Below are positions 56,081 to 64,000 of a stretch of DNA of 64,000 nucleotides, piece by piece (the first letter of the stretch is position 1; the number at the start of each line of letters is the position of its first letter). The position numbers and the translations under genes are program-made. The DNA comes from Nitrosomonas sp. (GTDB lineage: Bacteria; Pseudomonadota; Gammaproteobacteria; Burkholderiales; Nitrosomonadaceae): positions 930,001 to 994,000 of the forward strand of contig JALDQW010000001.1 in NCBI GenBank assembly GCA_031316255.1. The letters are read 5' to 3'. The notes below the pieces were generated by a model. The model was not told the origin of the DNA. It searched no databases and saw only the letters and a list, made by a program, of their open reading frames with translations.

Positions 56081-56527
56081 TCATTTTTTTATTTGAAGAT
56101 TGGCCAGATCATTTGCCATAAATTCCTCATGATATTTTTCCTCCAATGGGTACAATAATTGTATTCTTTCTTCGGGAGACATCTTATTGAACGCATCATT
56201 TCCTACAATTTCTTTAGCGTCTTTCATCGCAAGTCCTGTCACTAATTCGTCCCAGAATGTTGCATTATCATAGTTCTCAATGATCTCGTTAACTTTACTG
56301 TTCTCTTCATACTCCATTGTTTCAAAGTATTTATTTAATGCTTTATCAGCCTTTATCAAATTCTCATAACCCATTTCTTCAGCATATGAATAAAATTTCT
56401 GGATTACATCTTGATACTGCTTTTTTTCCGGCGCTTCTTCCTGGTCGTGCGCTGTTAACATCCACTCTCCAAGATAGAGAATATCAAGTAACAATCTGTA
56501 TTCTTTTTTTGTAATATTAATTTTCAT
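56081..56527 (-). CDS. Hypothetical helical protein
   Basis: A 148-aa protein (ATG at 56527, MKINITKKEYRLLLDILYLG). It is highly charged and alpha-helical, with no signal peptide. Several tyrosines and a repeated helix with EAPEKKQYQDVIQKFYSYAE are visible. The family is not recognised. GC is lower than in the flanking housekeeping genes, which suggests acquisition. Confidence 0.6.
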   Translation of the reverse strand: MKINITKKEYRLLLDILYLGEWMLTAHDQEEAPEKKQYQDVIQKFYSYAEEMGYENLIKADKALNKYFETMEYEENSKVNEIIENYDNATFWDELVTGLAMKDAKEIVGNDAFNKMSPEERIQLLYPLEEKYHEEFMANDLANLQIKK

Positions 56528-57143
56528 ATTCAATCTTTCCTAAAAAATCAACTGTGGACAATTGAAACCTGGCAACAACATAAGAACAAGTCGCAACTTA
56601 ACTTGTAAATACTTTTCATACCTGGTGTCTTTTGCCACAATCCAGGAAAATTAGTAAACAGGATAATGGTCGTGAATGTGTTTCATGATCCGCTGTAATT
56701 AACACCCGGCATAACGCCGCTTGCTTTCCCTGGTTGCGGGTTAGTATCAGCGGTCATTATAGCGTCCACGAATGAGTGTCGTGGTCGTGGCAAATTAAGG
56801 TGAATTATAGTTGTCGTTAGAATCTGATGGTAACCTGAGAAGTTAGTCTGAATTATAACGCGTACTATTTTCTAAAACAGCACAAGCAAATTAGCAAGCG
56901 TACAGTTGGCATTATTAGAATATCAGGTATCGGCCAAAACCGGTCTGTCAATTTTTTTCAATAAACTTCCAATAACAAAGTTTGTTATGATGAAGACTAA
57001 ATCAGCGTATCATCAAATAAATTAAAGAGATAGTATGCAACTTGAGGTGTTAGATTTCATTTTTGACGTAATATATTGCGTCATTTCGGGCATCTAATTC
57101 TAGTTGGCGGCGTTCAGTCCTTACATCAATACGAGGTAAAATC
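56528..57143. other. Intergenic region with two palindromes
   Basis: About 610 gene-free bases. TAACAAAGTTTGTTA (56973-56987) is a perfect palindrome about a central G. At 57050-57097 a long imperfect palindrome has outer TTAGAT/ATCTAA and inner TGACGTAATATATTGCGTCA, ending 47 bases before the next start codon. The second could be an operator for the 57144 gene. Confidence 0.5.
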
Positions 57144-57758
57144 ATGGAAAAACCAACTGTAGAAAATATTGTTTCAGTGATGAATTTTAAGGGATACCGT
57201 GTATATGATACTCCATCAATAGATTGGAACCTAAATATTGTTGGCATACGATCTAAAAACTTAGACACAAAGAAATTTGACGATCTGTTAGTTGTTTTTC
57301 ATAGATTTATGGGGAACTGGGATGTTACGTATTATCCAATTACTACAGACCCAAGCACACATTATCTAAAACACCCTATAAACAGCAAAGGCACTGCCAT
57401 TTTGATGGAAGGTCAATATAAGTCCGCATATAAAATTGATATTCATAAAAGAGGTCGGCAAGGCGCTCATAAGGCACTGTGTCAGCGTCTAGGAAACGTA
57501 ACTGTTTACAGAGATAGTGATAGAGATGGCTCATTAGATATCGATAAGAATTCTATACAAACCGGGAAGTTTGGAATCAATATCCACAGAGGGCCTCGAA
57601 ACGGCGCAGCGAACCCAGATAATGATATTTTTTCAGCCGGATGCCAGGTATTTGCAGATGATCGTCACTTTGCCGAGTTTATGTTGAAATGTGAAGCTGG
57701 AAAAGAGGCTTTTGGCAACTCGTTTACATATACACTTTTATTAGAAAATTACTTTTAA
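57144..57758 (+). CDS. Uncharacterised protein with an IHRGP...SAGCQ motif
   Basis: A 204-aa protein. The C-terminal half contains GKFGINIHRGPRNGAANPDN, then DIFSAGCQVFADDRHFAEFM. A His followed about 20 residues later by SAGCQ is reminiscent of the HG...SHGC active site of L,D-transpeptidases and of phage wall-active proteins. The N-terminal half (NIVSVMNFKGYRVYDTPSID, DVTYYPITTDPSTHYLKHPI) resembles small phage or plasmid proteins. No signal peptide or transmembrane helix is seen. The function remains open. Confidence 0.75.
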   Translation: MEKPTVENIVSVMNFKGYRVYDTPSIDWNLNIVGIRSKNLDTKKFDDLLVVFHRFMGNWDVTYYPITTDPSTHYLKHPINSKGTAILMEGQYKSAYKIDIHKRGRQGAHKALCQRLGNVTVYRDSDRDGSLDIDKNSIQTGKFGINIHRGPRNGAANPDNDIFSAGCQVFADDRHFAEFMLKCEAGKEAFGNSFTYTLLLENYF

Positions 57759-57977
57759 TAGCTATTAACAGTCGCTAACAAAACCATCCGGCGGACGCGC
57801 CAAAAACGCTCGCGGCTGATGGTTGACGTTATCTCTGTTGATGTTGAAACATGGACCTTTCCTATCCCTCCGGCGGCTTTGGGTCGAAAGCAGTCGATCT
57901 GAAATTTACATTTTTTAAACAAAGGCAGCTCGATCCTTGCAGTAATCGAACGGGTTATCCAGTTCCCTCTTTCTCCA

Positions 57978-59150
57978 TTACTCCAATGCACCGGATTCCT
58001 TTTCCCGACCCTGTATTTCCGACTGCAATTGCTGGTAATTTGCCCGCACGCCGCGTGTATCCGGATGGTTTTCTCCCAAAACATTCTCAAAAATCTTTAA
58101 TGCCTGATCCAGGTATTCATGGGATTTTGTATAGTCGCCCAGCGCATACCAGGCGCCGGCTAAATTATTGTGGTACGCCGCCACCTGGAGGTTATTTTCT
58201 CCGTACGTTTTGATGTCGCTGGCAAGCGCCTGCTCCAGATAGACAACGGCTTTTTTATAGTCGCCCAGCGCATACCAGGCCATTCCCAGATTATTGCGGT
58301 CAATCGCCACATCGGGGTGATTTTCCCCAAAAGTTTTGATGTCGCTGGCCAGCGCCTGCTCGTAATAACCAATGGCTTTTTTATAGTCACCCATCGCATC
58401 CCAGACCGTGCCCAGATTATTTCGGCTAATCGCCACATCGGGATGATCTTCACCAACTGTTTTGATGGAATTGGCCAGTGCCTGCTCATAATAACCGACC
58501 GCCTTGTCGTATTCGCCCAGCGTGTACGCCAGTCCCGCCAGATCTGAAAGATAGTCCGTCCTGTCAGGCGCCAATTGCGCGGCGGAACGGCACAACGTGG
58601 ATGCCTGACGATAGCGGATCTCGTCCTTGGCGATCTGACAGCGCTGATAATTTATTTCTGCGGTAACGGTATTCACGTTGTCCGACTGGGTTTCCAGTTG
58701 TTGCAACAACTGCTCGACTTGCGGGTTATCGCCGTCAGCCAATGCTTGTTGGGTCCGGTTCAACAGGTCATCTGCAACCTGGCCCCGGATAGACTCCAGC
58801 TGCACGATGCGCGTTGTTAGATCCTCGATATGTTTCTGGTAGCTTTGTTTGACGCCCTGTAAATGACTTTGAATAACATGCAACTGGGCTGCCAGGTGCT
58901 GCCGGTCATTGGCATGCGCCCTGGCGTAGCGTGCTTCCAGATCCTTTTCCAGATGCCTCAGTCCCGCCTCGTATTGTTCCGGGGTAAGCCCGATATGCAC
59001 ATCGCCAGAATCGGAGTCCAAAAAACCGGCGCCTGATTGACTGACAGTCAGTCCAAGGTCATCATCCGGCGTCACACTGTGACCCAGTGGGGCGTTCATA
59101 CCCAGTAACACCAGGAGGCTATAGCAAAACAGGTTGTGTAATCGTGACAT
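57978..59150 (-). CDS. Secreted TPR protein (kinesin light chain-like repeats)
   Basis: A 390-aa protein. The signal peptide covers about residues 1-25. A coiled coil (about 50-140, RQHLAAQLHVIQSHLQGVKQ) precedes TPRs of 42 residues: DKAVGYYEQALANSIKTVGE, KKAIGYYEQALASDIKTFGE, KKAVVYLEQALASDIKTYGE and a last diverged copy with KSHEYLDQALKIFENVLGEN. In DNA the units repeat at a 126-bp spacing. Such repeats mediate protein contacts in the periplasm. It is transcribed in the same direction as dnaJ but is separated from it by a repeat. Confidence 0.88.
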   Translation of the reverse strand: MSRLHNLFCYSLLVLLGMNAPLGHSVTPDDDLGLTVSQSGAGFLDSDSGDVHIGLTPEQYEAGLRHLEKDLEARYARAHANDRQHLAAQLHVIQSHLQGVKQSYQKHIEDLTTRIVQLESIRGQVADDLLNRTQQALADGDNPQVEQLLQQLETQSDNVNTVTAEINYQRCQIAKDEIRYRQASTLCRSAAQLAPDRTDYLSDLAGLAYTLGEYDKAVGYYEQALANSIKTVGEDHPDVAISRNNLGTVWDAMGDYKKAIGYYEQALASDIKTFGENHPDVAIDRNNLGMAWYALGDYKKAVVYLEQALASDIKTYGENNLQVAAYHNNLAGAWYALGDYTKSHEYLDQALKIFENVLGENHPDTRGVRANYQQLQSEIQGREKESGALE

Positions 59151-59241
59151 TATGCTTATCAGGGTTTGTTCTGCTTCAGTCTGATTCCGGCGACAGATTT
59201 AATCATCTACTCGATGTCCCTCAGAAGTCCCACAGAACCTA

Positions 59242-59368
59242 TTCAAGATCTCAATCAAGTGATGCAGTACAAGGCAAAATAGAACTCAAAAGCGGAGCAT
59301 ACATAAAGTATGTGAGCATTTTGAGTTCTATTTTAACGCCGTAATGCGCGCTTCAGTGAGATCTTGAG
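59242..59368. repeat. 127-bp palindromic element near the 3' end of dnaJ
   Basis: Ends TTCAAGATCTCAATCAAG (59242-59259) and CTTCAGTGAGATCTTGAG (59351-59368) are inverted repeats matching at 15 of 18. In the middle AAAATAGAACTCAAAA (59276-59291) and TTTTGAGTTCTATTTT (59319-59334) form perfect 16-bp arms. It probably also terminates dnaJ transcripts. Only one copy is seen here; it resembles a MITE. Confidence 0.75.
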
Positions 59369-59375
59369 CAGATTC

Positions 59376-60491
59376 TCAGTCTGAAAAGAAATCACGCGCC
59401 TTATCCATCCACGATTTGGCGCGCGGACTATGGCGGGGGCCATCTTTCAGACTGATCGTTTCCAGTTCTTCAAGCAATTCTTTTTGGCGCGCAGTCAGTT
59501 TCACCGGCGTTTCTACAATGACATGACAAAGCAAATCCCCCTTGCCATGGCTGCGCACGCCTTTAATGCCCTTGCCCCGCAAGCGAAAAATCTTGCCAGT
59601 CTGCGTTTCGGCGGGTACTTTTATTTTGGCATGCCCTTCGAGTGTAGGCACTTCGATCTCACCGCCCAACGCAGCCGTTGTAAAACTGATCGGTATCTCG
59701 CAATGCAGATGATCACCGTCGCGATGGAAAACAGAGTGTGACGCAAGATGGATGACGACATAAAGATCACCTGGGGAACCACCGTTTGTCCCGGCCTCAC
59801 CCTCGCCTGCAATACGAATACGATCTCCATCATCGACGCCGGCCGGAATTTTCACATTCAATGTCTTATGCCGTTTTACGCGCCCGGTGCCGTGGCATGT
59901 GCCGCATGGGTCGGTGATTATTTTGCCATTGCCATGACATTTCGGACAGGTTTGCTGAATCGAGAAAAAACCCTGCTGCATCCTGACCTGACCATGGCCA
60001 TGACAGGTTGGACAGGTTTGGGGCTTGCTGCCTGGCTTGCTGCCATCTCCGTGACACGTCTCACAGGCATCCATTGTAGGAATACGAATCTTGGTTTCAG
60101 TACCATTCGCCGCCTGTTCAAGCGTAACCTCGAGGCTATAGCGCAGATCTGAACCCCGGTGTACGTTCGAGCGCCCCCCACGCCCGCCAAAGATATCGCC
60201 AAATATATCCCCAAATGCGTCGGCAAATCCCTGTGCTCCACCTGCTCCGCCGCCTGCCGCACTCGTATCCACTCCGGCATGGCCGAATTGATCGTATGCT
60301 GCGCGTTTGTTGGCATCGGATAATACTTCGTAGGCTTCCTTGGCTTCCTTGAACAATTCCTCTGATTTTGGATTTCCCGCATTCCGGTCGGGATGATGCT
60401 TCATCGCCAATTTACGATAGGCTTTTTTAATTGTGCTGTCATCGGCATCCCGATTGACACCGAGTACTTCATAATAATCGCGCTTGGCCAT
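59376..60491 (-). CDS. dnaJ: Chaperone protein DnaJ
   Basis: A 371-aa type I J-protein: J domain with HPD ([11 protein letters not shown]), a Gly-rich segment ([20 protein letters not shown]), four CxxCxGxG zinc repeats ([32 protein letters not shown]) and the C-terminal substrate domains. It delivers unfolded proteins to DnaK. It is the last gene of grpE-dnaK-dnaJ; a hairpin lies in the 153-base gap after dnaK. Confidence 0.98.
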   Translation of the reverse strand: MAKRDYYEVLGVNRDADDSTIKKAYRKLAMKHHPDRNAGNPKSEELFKEAKEAYEVLSDANKRAAYDQFGHAGVDTSAAGGGAGGAQGFADAFGDIFGDIFGGRGGRSNVHRGSDLRYSLEVTLEQAANGTETKIRIPTMDACETCHGDGSKPGSKPQTCPTCHGHGQVRMQQGFFSIQQTCPKCHGNGKIITDPCGTCHGTGRVKRHKTLNVKIPAGVDDGDRIRIAGEGEAGTNGGSPGDLYVVIHLASHSVFHRDGDHLHCEIPISFTTAALGGEIEVPTLEGHAKIKVPAETQTGKIFRLRGKGIKGVRSHGKGDLLCHVIVETPVKLTARQKELLEELETISLKDGPRHSPRAKSWMDKARDFFSD

Positions 60492-60571
60492 ATTTAGTTC
60501 CTGTCACCATTTTCAGTGTGTATCGATACTTCCGCTTTTCCTAGTTCATTGATTTTCAAGCAAACAACAAA

Positions 60572-60621
60572 GCGCAGAGCACGAAAAAGAGGTCTATTAA
60601 TCTCTTTTGCCGCCTCTGCGC
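60572..60621 (-). other. Stem-loop in the dnaK-dnaJ gap
   Basis: GCGCAGAG (60572-60579) pairs with CTCTGCGC (60614-60621), with an inner AAAAGAG/CTCTTTT pairing. No T run follows, so it is more likely an mRNA-processing or attenuation element that lets dnaK exceed dnaJ. Confidence 0.5.
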
Positions 60622-60644
60622 CAAGTACGCCAGATCTACAAAAT

Positions 60645-62582
60645 TTATTTTTTGTCTTTAACTTCCTCAAACTCGGCGTCAACCACTTCGCCTTCAACTG
60701 ATTTTTCGCGGCTATCCGAAGATGAAGCATCTGCTGCACCCGGCTGCGCTTGCGATTGCTGGTCATGACCTTGATACATTTTTTCGGCCAGTTTATGCGA
60801 CGCTTCGGTCAACGCCTGGGTTTTAGCATCGATTTCATCTTTATTATCCGACTTCAAGGCTGCTTCCGCATCCTGCAATGCCGCTTCAATCTTGGATTTC
60901 TCATCTTCATCCAGTTGATCGCCATGTTCCTTCAGTGATTTTTTCACCGAATGGATGATCGCGTCGCACTGGTTGCGACTGGAAACCAGTTCCAGGATTT
61001 TGTGGTCTTCTTCCGCATGCGCTTCCGCATCTTTGACCATGCGTTCGACCTCTTCATCCGACAAGCCGGAACTCGCCTGTATTTTGATTTTGTTTTCCTT
61101 GCCTGTTGCCTTGTCTTTCGCTGACACATGCAAAATACCGTTGGCATCAATATCAAAAGCGACTTCAATTTGCGGCATGCCGCGCGGTGCTGGCGGAATA
61201 TCGGTCAAATTGAATTGACCCAGGCTTTTATTACCTGAAGACATTTCACGTTCACCCTGCAACACATGAATCGTGACAGCAGTCTGATTGTCTTCCGCAG
61301 TCGAGAACACCTGTTGCGCCTTGGTCGGAATAGTTGTATTTTTTTGAATCAATTTGGTCATCACGCCGCCAAGTGTTTCAATACCCAGCGATAATGGCGT
61401 CACGTCTAGTAACAACACGTCCTTAACATCGCCCTGCAGCACACCGCCCTGAATAGCAGCACCCACCGCAACTGCTTCGTCAGGATTCACATCTTTACGC
61501 GGCTCCTTGCCAAAGATTTCTTTTACTTTCTCCTGAACTTTAGGCATACGGGATTGCCCGCCAACCAGAATCACATCGTCAATTTCAGAAGCGGAAACTC
61601 CGGCATCCTTCATCGCGATACGGCATGGTTCTACTGTACGCTCTATCAGTTCTTCAACCAGACTCTCCAGTTTTGCACGCGTAATTTTGACCGCCATATG
61701 CTTGGGTCCGCTCGCATCTGCTGTGATATAAGGCAGATTCACCTCGGTCTGCTGACTGGAAGAAAGCTCTATTTTGGTTTTTTCCGCCGCATCTTTCAAA
61801 CGCTGCAACGCCAGCATATCCTGCTTGAGGTCAATGCCGTTTTCCTTCTTGAATTCATCGACCAGGTATTCAATAACGCGCGAATCAAAATCCTCACCAC
61901 CCAGAAAAGTGTCGCCATTGGTTGCCAGCACTTCGAACTGGTGCTCACCTTCGACTTCTGCAATTTCGATAATAGAGATATCAAAAGTACCGCCACCGAG
62001 ATCGTACACGGCGATTTTGCGGTCGCCTTCCTTCTTGTCCAGCCCAAATGCCAGTGCAGCAGCCGTGGGTTCATTGATGATCCGTTTGACTTCCAGACCG
62101 GCAATTCTGCCTGCGTCCTTGGTTGCCTGACGCTGGGAATCATTAAAATAGGCCGGAACGGTAATGACAGCTTCGGTTACAGGTTCGCCAAGATAATCCT
62201 CAGCCGTTTTCTTCATTTTCTTGAGCACTTGCGCAGAAACTTCCGGCGGCGCAATTTTTTTGTCGCGCACTTCGACCCATGCATCGCTGTTGCTTGCCTT
62301 GATAATCTTGTACGGCACCATCTTGATATCTTTTTGTACCATGTCCTCGTCAAAACGACGGCCAATCAGCCGCTTTACCGCAAACAAGGTATTACTCGGG
62401 TTAGTCACCGCTTGGCGTTTCGCAGATGCACCGACCAGAATTTCGTTGTCTTCCGTATAGGCAACGATTGACGGCGTCGTGCGGGCGCCTTCTGAATTTT
62501 CAACCACCTTGGGTTTGCCGTTCTCCATAATCGCCACACACGAATTGGTCGTACCCAAGTCGATACCGATAATTTTTGCCAT
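60645..62582 (-). CDS. dnaK: Chaperone protein DnaK (Hsp70)
   Basis: A 645-aa Hsp70. The nucleotide domain contains [37 protein letters not shown] and [17 protein letters not shown]. The substrate domain contains [20 protein letters not shown], and the C-terminal lid ends in [13 protein letters not shown], the usual conserved tail. The ATP-driven chaperone works with the adjacent DnaJ and GrpE. Confidence 0.99.
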   Translation of the reverse strand: MAKIIGIDLGTTNSCVAIMENGKPKVVENSEGARTTPSIVAYTEDNEILVGASAKRQAVTNPSNTLFAVKRLIGRRFDEDMVQKDIKMVPYKIIKASNSDAWVEVRDKKIAPPEVSAQVLKKMKKTAEDYLGEPVTEAVITVPAYFNDSQRQATKDAGRIAGLEVKRIINEPTAAALAFGLDKKEGDRKIAVYDLGGGTFDISIIEIAEVEGEHQFEVLATNGDTFLGGEDFDSRVIEYLVDEFKKENGIDLKQDMLALQRLKDAAEKTKIELSSSQQTEVNLPYITADASGPKHMAVKITRAKLESLVEELIERTVEPCRIAMKDAGVSASEIDDVILVGGQSRMPKVQEKVKEIFGKEPRKDVNPDEAVAVGAAIQGGVLQGDVKDVLLLDVTPLSLGIETLGGVMTKLIQKNTTIPTKAQQVFSTAEDNQTAVTIHVLQGEREMSSGNKSLGQFNLTDIPPAPRGMPQIEVAFDIDANGILHVSAKDKATGKENKIKIQASSGLSDEEVERMVKDAEAHAEEDHKILELVSSRNQCDAIIHSVKKSLKEHGDQLDEDEKSKIEAALQDAEAALKSDNKDEIDAKTQALTEASHKLAEKMYQGHDQQSQAQPGAADASSSDSREKSVEGEVVDAEFEEVKDKK

Positions 62583-62662
62583 GTTAAGATCCTTATAAAT
62601 AAAAAAACAGTCTATGAATTAATTAGATAAATGGAGATACATTATCAAATTTCAAGCGCCAA

Positions 62663-63265
62663 TCAGGCATCTTTTGCTTTGGAAACCATCACAAGCGCAG
62701 GCCGGATAACCCTGTCATGCAATTTGTAGCCTTTTTGCATAACCTGCACGACGGTATTGGGCGCTAATTCGGAATCTACGGTACACATTGCCTGATGCTG
62801 ATGCGGATCAAATTTTTCACCCTCGGGATCGATGACTTTGATATTAAATTTGTCAAATACTGTGGTTAATTGCTTTTGTGTGAGTTCCATGCCGTTCTTG
62901 AAATTTTCGACGCTGGCATTTTCGACGGCCAATGCTGCTTCCAGACTATCCATGACAACCAGTAACTCAGCAGAAAAACTTTCAACGGCATACTTATGCG
63001 CGTTGGCGACATCGGTCTGCGCGCGCTTGCGAATATTTTCAGTCTCTGCTTTTGCACGTATCCAGGCATCATGATGTTCAGCCGCCTTCAATTCTGCCGC
63101 CTTCAGCAATTGATCCGGGTCAGCCTGCGGCGCTGGCGCTATTTCTCCTTGTTCGCCAGTCTGAATTATTTCATCGACAGCCTCAAACGCTCCATCCTTT
63201 TTAGTTTCCAGCAATTCTTCAGATTCACCGGGTTGTGTATCTTGCGGATTCTGTGAATTTTGCAT
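62663..63265 (-). CDS. grpE: Nucleotide exchange factor GrpE
   Basis: A 200-aa protein with an acidic, unstructured N-terminus, a long dimerising helix ([20 protein letters not shown]) and the C-terminal beta domain ([40 protein letters not shown]). It releases ADP from DnaK. AGGAGGAACG lies immediately before the ATG. It is the first gene of the heat-shock operon. Confidence 0.98.
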   Translation of the reverse strand: MQNSQNPQDTQPGESEELLETKKDGAFEAVDEIIQTGEQGEIAPAPQADPDQLLKAAELKAAEHHDAWIRAKAETENIRKRAQTDVANAHKYAVESFSAELLVVMDSLEAALAVENASVENFKNGMELTQKQLTTVFDKFNIKVIDPEGEKFDPHQHQAMCTVDSELAPNTVVQVMQKGYKLHDRVIRPALVMVSKAKDA

Positions 63266-63292
63266 CGTTCCTCCTAATAGATTATCAGGGGG

Positions 63293-63320
63293 TTATAAGG
63301 ACGATTTTCAGGATTTCAAG
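63293..63320 (-). promoter_or_regulatory. Sigma-32-like heat-shock promoter of grpE-dnaK-dnaJ
   Basis: On the minus strand CTTGAAA (63320-63314) and CCTTATAA (63300-63293) are 13 bases apart. The first matches the sigma-32 -35 exactly and the second matches CCCCATNT partly. The spacing and position fit. Confidence 0.6.
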
Positions 63321-63391
63321 CTTTTTCAGAAATATTTTTACGATGCCAAGAAAAGGATTGATGTCAAAGTAGTGCGGGATATCAACATTCG

Positions 63392-64000
<609 letters not shown>

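Noticed and set aside
58180..58560. 126-bp tandem repeats that might be a CRISPR or satellite array
   Set aside because: They encode the 42-residue TPR units of the 57978-59150 protein in frame, with no spacers.

Overview
This window reads as chromosomal DNA of a betaproteobacterium, most likely a member of the Nitrosomonadaceae. The case rests on moderate GC, a PEP-CTERM surface protein with a sigma-54 type promoter, several c-type haem peroxidases and oxidoreductases, many two-component and c-di-GMP proteins, and housekeeping proteins of betaproteobacterial type (HslVU, GrpE-DnaK-DnaJ, BamD, RluD, NadC, PurB). No ammonia-oxidation gene is present, so the genus is inferred.

Layout. 1-1722: the 5' end of an IS110-family transposase running off the left edge, its long non-coding flank, and an intact IS1202/ISNCY-type element (348-1707) with a 15-bp target duplication. 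1.9-10 kb: two small envelope proteins, tRNA-Asn, an acidic orphan protein, MltA, a 37-aa membrane peptide, a NIF3-like protein, an HtrA/DegS-like protease, a BT1-type transporter and a candidate small RNA. 10-12 kb: hslVU. 12.5-16.4 kb: a four-gene operon joining an AAA+ ATPase fused to a roadblock/LC7 domain, an ODP-like diiron protein, a membrane-anchored OmpA-like protein and a membrane-anchored coiled-coil protein with a roadblock-like end. I consider this the strongest candidate for an undescribed system. 16.4-24 kb: a GH114-like glycosidase, an SMR exporter, DUF2442 beside a frameshifted DUF4160 gene, nadC, and a large hybrid histidine kinase. 24-32 kb: small secreted proteins, dtd, an MscS channel, a TIR/FGE-sulfatase gene broken by a 141-bp MITE, slipin and NfeD, and nudF. 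32-43 kb: a DHOR cytochrome, an EAL response regulator, an FNR-box lipoprotein gene, a dihaem peroxidase, an orphan lipoprotein, the PEP-CTERM gene, a second copy of the MITE, and an HPt-REC-REC-GGDEF protein. 43-53 kb: UspA, bamD, rluD, a LysR regulator, a porin, and a patatin / acetoacetate decarboxylase-like / alpha-beta hydrolase cluster. 53-59 kb: a sparse accessory stretch with small membrane proteins, a candidate toxin-like micropeptide, a VOC protein, a UmuD-like peptidase and orphan genes. 59-64 kb: a TPR protein, dnaJ, dnaK, grpE and the 3' part of purB.

Themes. Redox and oxygen handling recurs (ODP operon, FNR box, dihaem peroxidase, DHOR), as do cell-surface and signalling functions (PEP-CTERM, porin, GGDEF, EAL, hybrid kinase) and proteostasis (hslVU, grpE-dnaK-dnaJ, HtrA). 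Mobile DNA is frequent and informative. Removing the MITE with one copy of its 4-bp duplication restores an exact open frame for the TIR/FGE gene.

All calls come from reading the sequence. No database search was run.
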